NCBI RefSeq assembly: GCF_009791395.1
Contig: NZ_WSZK01000014.1
Coordinates: 37,878 to 101,877 of the forward strand
Length of the DNA stretch: 64,000 bases
Direction of reading: 5' to 3'
DNA from: Halomarina oriensis
Lineage (GTDB): Archaea; Halobacteriota; Halobacteria; Halobacteriales; Haloarculaceae
Shown piece by piece: positions 26,800 through 34,405 of the stretch (position 1 is the stretch's first letter; every line of letters starts with the position of its first letter). The translations under genes and the position numbers were made by a program. The notes under the pieces are model-generated. The model worked only from the letters and a program-made list of their open reading frames with translations, was not told the origin of the DNA and ran no database searches.

Positions 26800-27678
26800 T
26801 CAGAGTCGCGGAACCACGTCGGCCAGACAGCCCTCCTCCTCGTAGTAGTACGAGAAGTGGTCGGGGACGTAGTCGACGTTGACGTCCTCGTAGTTCGCGG
26901 GCGGCGTGCCCTCACAGCCCTCCTCGCCGACGGCGGAGTCGAACTCGGCCGTCGAGTAGAGACCGTTCAGGACGCTGTCGTCGGACTTCCAGAAGTTCGA
27001 GAACGACCCGACCGACCGCTCGATGGCGGGGCCGTACTCGCCGTCGGTCGCCACGCTGTCGTTGTCCGCCGCGCCGCCGAGCAGGCTCACCGACCCGAGC
27101 GCGTCACGCATCCCCCACGCGTCGAGGGTCTTGGCTGCCTCCAGTACCACTCGCGCGCCCAGCGAGTGAGCGACGTACCGGACCGTCGTGTTCGGGTACT
27201 GCTGGCGAACGTCGCGGGTGAACGCGGCGAGTTTCCGCCCGTTGCGCTCGGCGATTTCGGTCGCGGCCCACCAGCTCGTCACCCAGGTGTCGGAGTCGTA
27301 GCTGAAACCGATGCCCGGATAGTCGTAGCCTTCGAGTCCGAGGTTCGTCACGCCCGTGTACGCGGTGTCGAGACCACCCTGGTCGTCGTTGAGCCAGCCG
27401 TGGGCGAACACGAGCAGTTCGTCCCGGCCGAAGACGCCCGAGAAGTCGCCTGCCGTGTCGTAGTCGGTCGCCGAGTAGCCGTCTTCGAGGACGACCGACC
27501 CGTACCACGTGATGTCGAAGTGGCCACGGGTCGTCACCCGCGGGAAGTCACTCGGTGCGGTCTTGCCACCGTCGCCCTTCCCGCCGGCCGTCGCCGTCCC
27601 GCTGAGGCCCGCGAGACCGAGCCCCGCCGCACCAGTCGTCGTGAGGAACCGTCGTCGTGACCAGCTGTCGTCGGACAT
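26800..27678 (-). CDS. Tat-exported alpha/beta hydrolase
   Basis: This 292-residue protein has a twin-arginine signal (WSRRRFLTTTGAAGLGLAG), so it is folded before export. The hydrolase fold shows VFAHGWLNDDQGG (oxyanion region) and the nucleophile elbow YVAHSLGARVVLEA, where the serine replaces the usual GxSxG by AHSLG. A histidine late in the sequence (VPDHFSYYYEE) is a candidate for the triad. Substrate is unknown; a lipase or esterase is possible. The ATG at 27678 was chosen because it places the twin arginine near the N-terminus. Confidence 0.75.
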   Translation of the reverse strand: MSDDSWSRRRFLTTTGAAGLGLAGLSGTATAGGKGDGGKTAPSDFPRVTTRGHFDITWYGSVVLEDGYSATDYDTAGDFSGVFGRDELLVFAHGWLNDDQGGLDTAYTGVTNLGLEGYDYPGIGFSYDSDTWVTSWWAATEIAERNGRKLAAFTRDVRQQYPNTTVRYVAHSLGARVVLEAAKTLDAWGMRDALGSVSLLGGAADNDSVATDGEYGPAIERSVGSFSNFWKSDDSVLNGLYSTAEFDSAVGEEGCEGTPPANYEDVNVDYVPDHFSYYYEEEGCLADVVPRL

Positions 27679-27767
27679 TGACTCACCAACATCCGTCCCG
27701 AGGATAAGTGTTTCCAACGTTCGTGATAATGCCATCGGTAGTTACCGGTCGCTGTGGAGGTCGACAC

Positions 27768-29402
27768 TCAGAGCAACGCACCGGGGTTCATGATGCCTTC
27801 GGGGTCGAGCGTCCGCTTCATCGAGCGCAGGGCGTCGAGGTACGAGTCGGGAATCTCGCGGTGGTAGTGGTCGCGGTGGACCCGGCCGACGGCGTGGTGG
27901 TGGGTGCTTGTCGCGCCGAAGGCGTCGAGCGTGTCCGATGCGGCCTGTTTGATGGGTCGCCACTGCTCCAGTTCGGTCCCCGGTTCCGCGGGCGCGAGCA
28001 GCGTGTAGTACGGCGCGGGGCCGTCGGGGTAGACGTGGGTGAACCGACAGGAGAGGAAGCCAGCGCCACACTGCTCGCGCATCGCCGCGCCGACGTTCTC
28101 CCGGACCGCCTCGTGCAGGTCGGGAAAGCGGTCCCACGTCACCGCCGTCTCGAAGGTGTCGACGAGGACACCGATGCTGACCAGCGTGTTGAACCGGTAG
28201 GGAGCCTCGACGAACGACGAACGCCACTCGCCTTCGGTCCCCGAACGCTCGTCGTCGTCCCCGTCGCCGTCGGCGGTCGCGCCCGTCCCCCCGGCGTCCC
28301 CCTCGTGGCTGGGTCCCCGGTGGATGGGGTCGTCCCACTCGCCACCGTGGTCGGCACAGCTGGCGAGCGCGCGCTCCAGATCTCCCGCGGTCGGCCCGTC
28401 GAGCGACTCGAAGCCGAGCAGGAGCAGCGAGGACCCGTCGTCGGCCAGTTCGTTGAGCATCGCCTCCGAGGGGTCGAGCAGGCGGCAGTTCGCCGGCGAG
28501 AGTCGCGCCTGTACGACCTCACGTGTCGCGGCCACGCCGTCCCAGAAGTCGTCGAACCGGACGGTGGCCCGCGAGCGGTGGCGTGGCCGTGGCTGGACAC
28601 GGACCCACCCCTCCGTGATGACGCCGAACGCGCCCTCACTGCCGAGCAGGAACCGGTTCGGGTCCGGTCCCGCACCCGAGGCGGGCAGGCGTCTCGTTTC
28701 GAGGGGGCCGACGGGGGTCTCCGCCCGGACCGACTCGACGAAGTCGTCGATGTGGGTGTAGCGCGTGGCGAAGTGTCCGCCCGCGCGGGTCGCCACCCAC
28801 CCGCCGAACGTCGAGAACTCGTAGGACTGGGGGTAGTGACGCAGTTGCAGTCCCTCCTCGGCGAGTTGCGCGTTCAGTTCCGGACCGGTCGCGCCGGCCT
28901 GGACGCGGGCCGCCCGCGACGTGTGGTCGATTTCGAGCACCGCGTCGAGTTCGCGCGTGTCGAGCGAGACCACACCGGCGTACCGCGGTGCCGTGCATTC
29001 GACACCGCCGACGACGCTCGTCCCGCCGCCGAACGGGACGACGGCGACCTGCTCCTCGCTCGCCCAGAGCAGGAGGTCGGGAATCTCCGAGGCGGCCTCC
29101 GGCCGGGCGACGGCGTCCGGTGCGGGGCCGTACTCGCCGTGGAACCCCCGAACGAGGTCGGGGTACCCCTTCCCGTAAGTGTGGCGGGCGCGAGCGTCGG
29201 GGTCGGTCGTACAGAAGTGAAACGGCGGGTCGACACGCGACTCGGGAACCTCCGGGTCGTCGTCGGGCATCGAGAGGAGGGGGCGCTCCGGGAAGCCCAG
29301 TCGGGTCTCGACCTGCCGTTTCAGGTCGAGACGCTCCGACTCGGTCGGTTCCCGGTCGGCGTGGCCCCACCCCCAGCGACTCAGGCCGGCGTCTGATGAC
29401 AT
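27768..29402 (-). CDS. FAD-binding oxidase, alkyl-DHAP synthase (AGPS) family
   Basis: This 544-residue flavoprotein has the PCMH-type FAD fold: VVPFGGGTSVVGGV for pyrophosphate binding and WVATRAGGHFATRYTHIDDF for the isoalloxazine side. The C-terminal STHHHAVGRVH triple-histidine motif is characteristic of alkyldihydroxyacetonephosphate synthase relatives. The eukaryotic enzyme makes ether bonds. Archaeal membrane lipids are ethers made by other prenyltransferases, so the archaeal substrate is unclear and a D-2-hydroxyacid or other oxidase role is possible. A Gly/Asp-rich insertion around residues 362-385 is unusual. The gene is monocistronic. Confidence 0.82.
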   Translation of the reverse strand: MSSDAGLSRWGWGHADREPTESERLDLKRQVETRLGFPERPLLSMPDDDPEVPESRVDPPFHFCTTDPDARARHTYGKGYPDLVRGFHGEYGPAPDAVARPEAASEIPDLLLWASEEQVAVVPFGGGTSVVGGVECTAPRYAGVVSLDTRELDAVLEIDHTSRAARVQAGATGPELNAQLAEEGLQLRHYPQSYEFSTFGGWVATRAGGHFATRYTHIDDFVESVRAETPVGPLETRRLPASGAGPDPNRFLLGSEGAFGVITEGWVRVQPRPRHRSRATVRFDDFWDGVAATREVVQARLSPANCRLLDPSEAMLNELADDGSSLLLLGFESLDGPTAGDLERALASCADHGGEWDDPIHRGPSHEGDAGGTGATADGDGDDDERSGTEGEWRSSFVEAPYRFNTLVSIGVLVDTFETAVTWDRFPDLHEAVRENVGAAMREQCGAGFLSCRFTHVYPDGPAPYYTLLAPAEPGTELEQWRPIKQAASDTLDAFGATSTHHHAVGRVHRDHYHREIPDSYLDALRSMKRTLDPEGIMNPGALL

Positions 29403-29458
29403 GGCTCATGCTCTGTCGCCGCCGACAAAACACTGTGGTCCCCGAGCGGCCCGCCGGG

Positions 29459-29887
29459 TCAGCCGTCCTCGCGGACGGCCTCGTGGGCCGCTCGAACCGC
29501 GCCCCCGAGTTCGTCCGGTTCCGCGGGGCCGAACAGGTGCGTCTCACAGGTGCAGTCCGACGCGCCGAGGCCGGTGACGGGTGTGACCCGCTCACCGAGT
29601 GCGCCGGCGACTCGACACTCCGCGTCCACGTCGGGCGTCGTGACGGCCGACGCCACGTCGCTGGACGGGTGACCGAGCAGGTAGTCGACGTGCCAGTGGC
29701 GCGTCTCGCGCTCCCCGCGTGCGAGTTCGCGGTGGCGCTCGACCCGTGAGAACCCGCCGGGGCCGAGCGCCGTCCCGACGTAGGCGTACGTCCCCGTTGG
29801 CAGAGCACGCTCCCCGGCCGCGCCGAACGCGATACGAGCGTCCTCGTCGAGCGTGACGAGGAGCGTGTACGTCCCTCCGCCGTCCAT
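29459..29887 (-). CDS. DUF123 GIY-YIG-like nuclease domain protein
   Basis: This 142-residue protein matches the DUF123 family, a GIY-YIG endonuclease relative sometimes fused to endonuclease III. Visible are TYTLLVTLDEDARIAFG, the YAYVGTALGPGG segment corresponding to the GIY-YIG strands, HWHVDYLLGH, and a late cysteine region ASDCTCETHLFG. Here it stands alone. The role is presumed DNA-related but unproven. The ATG at 29887 was chosen over a longer frame covering non-coding sequence. Confidence 0.8.
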   Translation of the reverse strand: MDGGGTYTLLVTLDEDARIAFGAAGERALPTGTYAYVGTALGPGGFSRVERHRELARGERETRHWHVDYLLGHPSSDVASAVTTPDVDAECRVAGALGERVTPVTGLGASDCTCETHLFGPAEPDELGGAVRAAHEAVREDG

Positions 29888-29994
29888 ACAGCGCCTCGGT
29901 GTGGCGGGCACAAGAGTTCCCCGACGACCTCGGCGAGACACGGGCACAACAGTTTTCACCGAGTGTCGTGCTAGCACGCGTGAGGTGGCGAGTG

Positions 29995-30114
29995 ATGCCA
30001 GTACCGGTCTACCCATCGGACGAACCGGAAGACGAGGAGGCACCGGACGGCGAACCGCCGAGACTCCCGCTACGCTGTCCACCGGGCGGGTTCGTGGTCT
30101 GTCCCGGTCACTGA
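29995..30114 (+). CDS. Short ORF with strong Shine-Dalgarno, 39 residues
   Basis: ATG 29995 is preceded at 6 nt by GAGGTGG (29982-29988), a good match to the archaeal Shine-Dalgarno motif. ACAGTTTTCACC at about 29950 could be its promoter. The product is acidic and proline-rich (PSDEPEDEEAPDGEPPR). It ends in a cysteine-bearing tail, RCPPGGFVVCPGH. No family is recognised. Most genes here lack a Shine-Dalgarno, so the motif is notable, but the ORF is short enough to be chance. Confidence 0.4.
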   Translation: MPVPVYPSDEPEDEEAPDGEPPRLPLRCPPGGFVVCPGH

Positions 30115-30179
30115 GAGGGGACGGCGAGGACCTGTCGGCAGGCCCGCCGTTTACCCACTCTCACGCACTACGGTCGCAC

Positions 30180-30332
30180 GTGCCACAGATAGAACTCCAC
30201 GAGGAGACGGTCCGACGACTCGACGGCCTGCGAACGGACGGCGAGACGTACGACGACGTGGTCTCGGAACTCGTCAGTATCTACGAGGCCGAGGAACGGT
30301 CGATGGCGACCGGCCCCGACGAGTCGGGGTGA
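30180..30332 (+). CDS. Small DUF7557-type (antitoxin-like) protein
   Basis: This 50-residue acidic protein starts at GTG with PQIELHEETVRRLDGLR, followed by TYDDVVSELVSIYEAEER. The spacing of a short strand and two helices matches the haloarchaeal DUF7557 family, which resembles VapB-like ribbon-helix-helix antitoxins. No toxin gene adjoins it, so an orphan regulator is more likely than a toxin-antitoxin pair. GTTTACCC about 30 nt upstream is a possible promoter box. Confidence 0.62.
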   Translation: MPQIELHEETVRRLDGLRTDGETYDDVVSELVSIYEAEERSMATGPDESG

Positions 30333-30377
30333 GGACTCTCACGGTGGAGGCCGTCGTCGAGGACGTGGTCGAACTGC

Positions 30378-30794
30378 TCAGTCTTCCTCCTCGAAGTCGA
30401 GCGCCACGGAGTTGATACAGAACCGTTTCCCGGTCGGGTTCGGTCCGTCGTCGAAGACGTGGCCGAGGTGGCCGCCACAGTTCGCACAGACGACCTCGGT
30501 GCGGACCATGCCGTGGGAGCTGTCTCGCTTCAGTTCGACGCTCCCCTCGGCGGCGTCGTAGAAACTCGGCCAACCCGAGCCCTCGCTGTCGAACTTCGTC
30601 CCCGAGTCGAACAGTTCGGTGCCACAGCCAGCACAGACGTAGGTGCCCTCCTCGTCCTTCCCGATGAACTCGCCCGTGAACTTCGCTTCCGTCCCCTGTT
30701 CCCGGAGGACACGGTACTCCTCGTCGGTGAGTATCTCGCGCCACTCCTCGTCGGTCTCGGGCAGGTCGTAGGTCTCGGCGTCGGAATCGCTCAT
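30378..30794 (-). CDS. msrB: Peptide methionine (R)-S-oxide reductase
   Basis: This 138-residue enzyme reduces methionine-R-sulfoxide in proteins. Zinc cysteine pairs are YVCAGCGTEL and VVCANCGGHLGHVFDD. The catalytic cysteine lies in KRFCINSVAL, with the preceding SGWPSFYDA substrate loop intact. The length is that of a single-domain MsrB. The ATG at 30794 starts MSDSDAETYDLPETDEEW. The gene is separated from the next lipoprotein gene by 26 nt on the same strand, so cotranscription is possible. Confidence 0.95.
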   Translation of the reverse strand: MSDSDAETYDLPETDEEWREILTDEEYRVLREQGTEAKFTGEFIGKDEEGTYVCAGCGTELFDSGTKFDSEGSGWPSFYDAAEGSVELKRDSSHGMVRTEVVCANCGGHLGHVFDDGPNPTGKRFCINSVALDFEEED

Positions 30795-30820
30795 GCGCAG
30801 TGGTAGGCACCGGAGGCGTA

Positions 30821-31384
30821 TCAATCCGTGGCGGGCGTGGGCACGGCGTACGTCTCCTCGTGTGTGAGTTCGTACGTCGTCTCCAGCGTGTCGCCGGTCC
30901 CGAACGTCGCCGACACGTCGAGGCGAACGTCGTCACCCGTGTTCTCGCGGTCGATGCGGAGCGGAAGCGCGATGCCACCGCTCTGGTCGTCGTAGCCGTC
31001 GACGGTGACCGTCGCGCCACTGAAGAACGACTGCTCGATGGTCGTCCCGCCGACGAGTGCGCCGGTCGTCCACACCTGGGCACTCGCTCCTCCGGGCCGG
31101 GTCGACGGGTCGGTGTCGACCTCGATTCGGTACTCGTCGTGGCGAAGCACGTCGTGGGCGGTCAACACCGTTTTGAGCGACAGGAGACCGTCTTCCCGCC
31201 CGAACTCCACGTCCAGCGTGACCCGCTCGGGCGTTCCGACGCGGTACCGATACGAGTGGTTGTACTCGTAGCTGGTCGTCTCGTCGGGCGGACCGAGCGA
31301 CTCGGTCGTTGCGGAGGTGACACAGCCTGCGAACGGGAGGACGGTGGCCGACCCCGCGGCCACGAGGAACCGGCGGCGGTGCAT
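30821..31384 (-). CDS. Secreted lipoprotein, function unknown
   Basis: This 187-residue protein starts MHRRRFLVAAGSATVLPFAG, a twin-arginine-type signal ending in a lipobox cysteine at residue 21. The mature part is a beta-rich domain with no recognised motif (YEYNHSYRYRVGTPERVTLD, TYELTHEETYAVP). The read-leftward AGATACTTG about 27 nt before the ATG is a candidate promoter box. Confidence 0.65.
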   Translation of the reverse strand: MHRRRFLVAAGSATVLPFAGCVTSATTESLGPPDETTSYEYNHSYRYRVGTPERVTLDVEFGREDGLLSLKTVLTAHDVLRHDEYRIEVDTDPSTRPGGASAQVWTTGALVGGTTIEQSFFSGATVTVDGYDDQSGGIALPLRIDRENTGDDVRLDVSATFGTGDTLETTYELTHEETYAVPTPATD

Positions 31385-31700
31385 ACCCGTCGTTCTCGGT
31401 GGCGGACAAGTATCTTCCGCCCCCGCTCGCCGTCGCCGGCGGAACCGGTCACGGAGGAGGACGACGTCACTCGTCACCCGTCGAAACTGTCGCTGACAGA
31501 ACGGAACGATGAGTATTGTTATATGGTAGCACGTAACAGTACGAGCTGCGGACGGTGGTCACTGGTCTGTCGACGGTCGATGGCGACGCCGTCGAGCGGG
31601 TCGGGCGCGAAGCGTCCGACCGACGGTCGACACTCCCATGCACGGTGGCCACTCTCCGTCTCTTCACGTCGCCCCCCGAGAGACGGTCGTCCGCGAGTCG
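31385..31700. other. 316-nt gap with an A/T-rich inverted repeat
   Basis: No convincing gene. The left end holds the promoter of the lipoprotein gene. At 31517-31538, TGTTA and TAACA form a 5-bp inverted repeat around an A/T-rich core (ATATGGTAGCACG), which resembles a promoter or operator. No start codon is well placed on either strand. A minus-strand frame of 66 residues spans part of the gap but has no family character. Confidence 0.3.
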
Positions 31701-32768
31701 CTACTCGTCGAGTCGTTCGTACGCCGCGGCGACGAGCAACGGGAGGAACACCGTTGCGTCGCCCTGGACGGTGACGTTCCGGGCGTCTTCGTTCAGCTTC
31801 CCCCACGAGCGTGCCTCGTCGAGCGTCGCCCCCGAGAGCCCGCCGGTCGACGGCGAGTCCATCGTGATTTGGACGGCGTAGTCGTACGCACCGGGCGTGA
31901 CGAGCATCGTCTGGAGCGTGAAGTTCTTCGGGACACCGCCACCGACGAGCAGACAGCCGGCCCGCTCGGCGTCGAACGCGAGGTCCGTCAGCGGCGTCAT
32001 GTCCTTCAGCGCGTCCAGCGAGAACGCGGCGGTCTGAGAGTACATCCAGGCCTGCAACCCGAGAACGGAGTCCTGCACGGCCGGACAGTAGATGGGGACG
32101 TCACACTCGTAGGCGGCCGCTGCGACGCCCGCGTCCTCATCGATACCCTCGCGTTCGTTGACCTCGCCGTTGGCGCGGCCGAGTTCCGCACAGAGCCGTT
32201 CGATAGTGACCGTTCCCTCCTCGTCGAGGACGGGGAACACCTCCTCGCGGAGGTGGCTCTCGAACGCGGCGAAGTGCTCCTGTGGGAGGTAGACGTTGTA
32301 GATGCGGTCGACCTCCTCGTCGCGCAACTGCTCGTCGTGTTCGCGGGTGGTCTTGCCCTCCTGTCCGTCGCTCCCGTGGTGGTGTTTCCCGCCGATGGCC
32401 TCGATGGCGTCGTGGGTGAGGTTCGCGCCCGTCGTCACCAGCGCGTCGACGTGGCCGTCCCGAATCAGGTCCGAGACGACTCGGCGCATCCCGGTGGGAA
32501 CCATCGCTCCCGCCAGCGAGAGGAAGACGGTACACTCCTCGTCCGCGAGCATCTCGGTGTAGACGTCCGCGGCGTCGTGGACCGCCGCCGCCCCGATACC
32601 GGCGTGGCCGTACTGCTCGACCAACTCGCCGACGCTCATCCCGGCGTGGACGCTCGTGTGCCCGATGGGGTCGTGGGCGAACGCCTCGCGGTGCGGTTCG
32701 TGGTGCGGGTGGCCGGCCCCGCCGTCCGGCCCGTCGGTCGCGTGGTCCTCGTCGTGGCCGTCGCTCAT
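31701..32768 (-). CDS. dys: Deoxyhypusine synthase
   Basis: This 355-residue enzyme transfers an aminobutyl (or agmatine-derived) group to one lysine of aIF5A using NAD. Family blocks are FLSLAGAMVPTGMRRVV, the NAD-binding ALVTTGANLTHDAIEAIGG, CPAVQDSVLGLQAW, LVGGGVPKNF, and the catalytic lysine motif ARSWGKLN. The N-terminal ~40 residues are rich in His and Asp. A His/Gly insert follows residue 125 (GGKHHHGSDGQEG), and both look like haloarchaeal embellishments. The substrate protein aIF5A is 2.5 kb to the right on the same strand, with an agmatinase-like gene beside it. Confidence 0.95.
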   Translation of the reverse strand: MSDGHDEDHATDGPDGGAGHPHHEPHREAFAHDPIGHTSVHAGMSVGELVEQYGHAGIGAAAVHDAADVYTEMLADEECTVFLSLAGAMVPTGMRRVVSDLIRDGHVDALVTTGANLTHDAIEAIGGKHHHGSDGQEGKTTREHDEQLRDEEVDRIYNVYLPQEHFAAFESHLREEVFPVLDEEGTVTIERLCAELGRANGEVNEREGIDEDAGVAAAAYECDVPIYCPAVQDSVLGLQAWMYSQTAAFSLDALKDMTPLTDLAFDAERAGCLLVGGGVPKNFTLQTMLVTPGAYDYAVQITMDSPSTGGLSGATLDEARSWGKLNEDARNVTVQGDATVFLPLLVAAAYERLDE

Positions 32769-32827
32769 ACGAGGAGTGTGCGGGAGGAGGACTTGAACGC
32801 TGGGAACCGCCGTCGGGTCGACTGCGC

Positions 32828-33220
32828 TCAGCTCAGTCGGGAGACCCGGAGGACGGCCCCCTCGTGTTCGAAGTAGAAGACGCGGCCACCGTCGTTGTAG
32901 ACCGGGAACTCCTGCATCGCGCCGGTGACGTTCTCGGCGTCGCTCCCTCGGAGGTCGAGTTTCGCGTAGCCGCCGTCGCTCTCGACGGCCTTCGAGAACA
33001 GGGGCATCAGCGCGCTCGCGTTCCCGAGGTCGTCGTTCGTGGAGATGACGGTCGCCTCCTCGGGGGCCTCACTGACTACCTCGGCGGAGTAGCTCACGCT
33101 CTCGGCGCGGTTGAAGTTGATGGAGCTCCCCAGGTCGCCCAGTCCCATACAGCCCGACGTGACGACGAGACACGCCAACGCGAGACCGAGTGCGAGTCGT
33201 GACTGCCTGCGAGTCGACAT
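32828..33220 (-). CDS. Small secreted lipoprotein, function unknown
   Basis: This 130-residue protein has signal LALGLALACLVVTSGCMG with the lipobox cysteine near residue 24. The mature domain of ~105 residues has no known motif and ends VFYFEHEGAVLRVSRLS. CTTAGATATACGG (read leftward, 33255-33243) is a good promoter box about 23-35 nt before the ATG. Confidence 0.65.
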   Translation of the reverse strand: MSTRRQSRLALGLALACLVVTSGCMGLGDLGSSINFNRAESVSYSAEVVSEAPEEATVISTNDDLGNASALMPLFSKAVESDGGYAKLDLRGSDAENVTGAMQEFPVYNDGGRVFYFEHEGAVLRVSRLS

Positions 33221-33278
33221 ACGTCCGGTTGAACACTGCGACCCGTATATCTAAGCACCCGTTACACCCGCACGGTGG

Positions 33279-34142
33279 CTACAGTCCAGTGGGATGGTCG
33301 ATGCAGGACGTGGTTAACCCCCAGGAGTCGCACGTCTCGGCCAGCGACCGGACCCCGAACGTCTCCGTCGCGTAGTGTCCCGCGAGGAAGACGTGGACGC
33401 CCGCCTCCCGGGCCTCGTGGTACACCTGCTGTTTCCCCTCGCCGGTCACCAGCGCGTCGACTCCCGCCTCGGCGGCCTCCCGGAGCCAGTCCGACCCGCT
33501 CCCGGTGACGACGGCGACGTCCTCGATTCGGTCCGGCCCGAACGCCAGGTGCTGGACGCCGTTGGTGTCGAGTTCGGCGAGCGACTCCCGGAGGTCGTCG
33601 GGAGCGACCGGCGACCGCCGCCCGCGAACACCGATGTGCTCCGGTCCCAACTCGCCGAACGGTCGGCGGTCGCTCAGGTCGAGGTGGTCGGCGAGGCCCG
33701 CCGCGTTTCCGAGTTCGGGATGCGCGTCGAGAGGGAGATGCGAGACGTAGAGCGCACAGTCACCGCGAATCAGCGGGGCGATGCGGTCGTACTCTAAGCC
33801 CGTCACGCGGTCGAGGCCACCCCAGACGAGGCCGTGGTGGACGAGCAGGCAGTCGGCGTCCCACGCCAGCGCCTCCTCGATGGTCGCCACGGCGGCGTCG
33901 ACGGCCACGGCGATACGCTCGACGTCGGCCGCCTCGGGCCTCCGGTCGCTATCGCTCCCTGCTCCCGACTCGCCTCGCTCGTCGGGACTACCGCCGGAGC
34001 GTCGCTCCGGCGTCGTCGCGTTCGTTCGCTGTCGCTCGCTCACGCGACCCACCTGCAGACCGTTCGGACTGGCGTCTAGGTCGGCGAACGCGTCGGTTCG
34101 CAGTTCCTCGTCGAGCCGTCGACAGAGCGCCGAGAGTTCCAT
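33279..34142 (-). CDS. Nif3-like dinuclear metal-centre protein
   Basis: This 287-residue protein is of the NIF3/DUF34 family. The metal ligands are visible in DCLLVHHGLVWGG (two histidines), the middle VSHLPLDAHPELGN, and the C-terminal FLAGHYATETFG with H and E. Homologues form hexamers with a dinuclear metal site and have been linked to GTP cyclohydrolase-like activity, but the role in archaea is unsettled. A ~40-residue low-complexity insertion (ERRSGGSPDERGESGAGSDS) separates the first strand SPNGLQVG from the rest. CTTCATAACCG (read leftward) about 27 nt before the ATG is a probable promoter. Confidence 0.85.
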   Translation of the reverse strand: MELSALCRRLDEELRTDAFADLDASPNGLQVGRVSERQRTNATTPERRSGGSPDERGESGAGSDSDRRPEAADVERIAVAVDAAVATIEEALAWDADCLLVHHGLVWGGLDRVTGLEYDRIAPLIRGDCALYVSHLPLDAHPELGNAAGLADHLDLSDRRPFGELGPEHIGVRGRRSPVAPDDLRESLAELDTNGVQHLAFGPDRIEDVAVVTGSGSDWLREAAEAGVDALVTGEGKQQVYHEAREAGVHVFLAGHYATETFGVRSLAETCDSWGLTTSCIDHPTGL

Positions 34143-34195
34143 GCAGGCACTTGCGGCCCACACGGTTATGAAGGTCCCCGGAGTACGGAGACGGT

Positions 34196-34229
34196 ACCTG
34201 CTTCGCAGGTGCGAGCGAACACGAGGTGA
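34196..34229 (+). promoter_or_regulatory. Leader hairpin and Shine-Dalgarno of the 35-residue micro-ORF
   Basis: A perfect 6-bp stem (34196-34201 with 34205-34210, loop TTC) is followed by GAGGTGA at 34223-34229, six nt before ATG 34236. That is a near-ideal Shine-Dalgarno match. It argues that the micro-ORF has a real leader and is translated by the Shine-Dalgarno route, unlike most neighbours. Confidence 0.5.
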
Positions 34230-34235
34230 CACCTT

Positions 34236-34343
34236 ATGGGAAAGTTCAGTAAGGCGTTCCGAGTGTGGCGACGACTCCCACGCGGTGCGAAACGGCGCAT
34301 CAAGCGGAAAGCACGCAGAGTCTTCGGCCGGGGCCGTCGGTAG
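34236..34343 (+). CDS. Arginine/lysine-rich micro-protein, 35 residues
   Basis: ATG 34236 to TAG 34341-34343 encodes 35 residues: MGKFSKAFRVWRRLPRGAK, then RRIKRKARRVFGRGRR. About half the residues are Arg or Lys, with regularly placed Phe, Trp, Val and Ile. That is the opposite of the acidic proteome around it. A strong Shine-Dalgarno precedes it at 6 nt. The composition suits a nucleic-acid-binding peptide, possibly ribosomal or nucleoid-associated, but no family is recognised. It lies between Nif3-like (divergent) and agmatinase-like (convergent) genes, near aIF5A. Chance is less likely because of the Shine-Dalgarno and the coherent composition. Confidence 0.55.
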   Translation: MGKFSKAFRVWRRLPRGAKRRIKRKARRVFGRGRR

Positions 34344-34405
34344 GCCCATCCGCTCGTTCTCCGCGACACCGACCGACCAGCGACGGCACCGTCCCCCCGA
34401 CCGGG

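Noticed and set aside
30180..30332. Toxin-antitoxin pair
   Set aside because: The small antitoxin-like protein has no adjacent toxin gene; the next gene is MsrB on the other strand.
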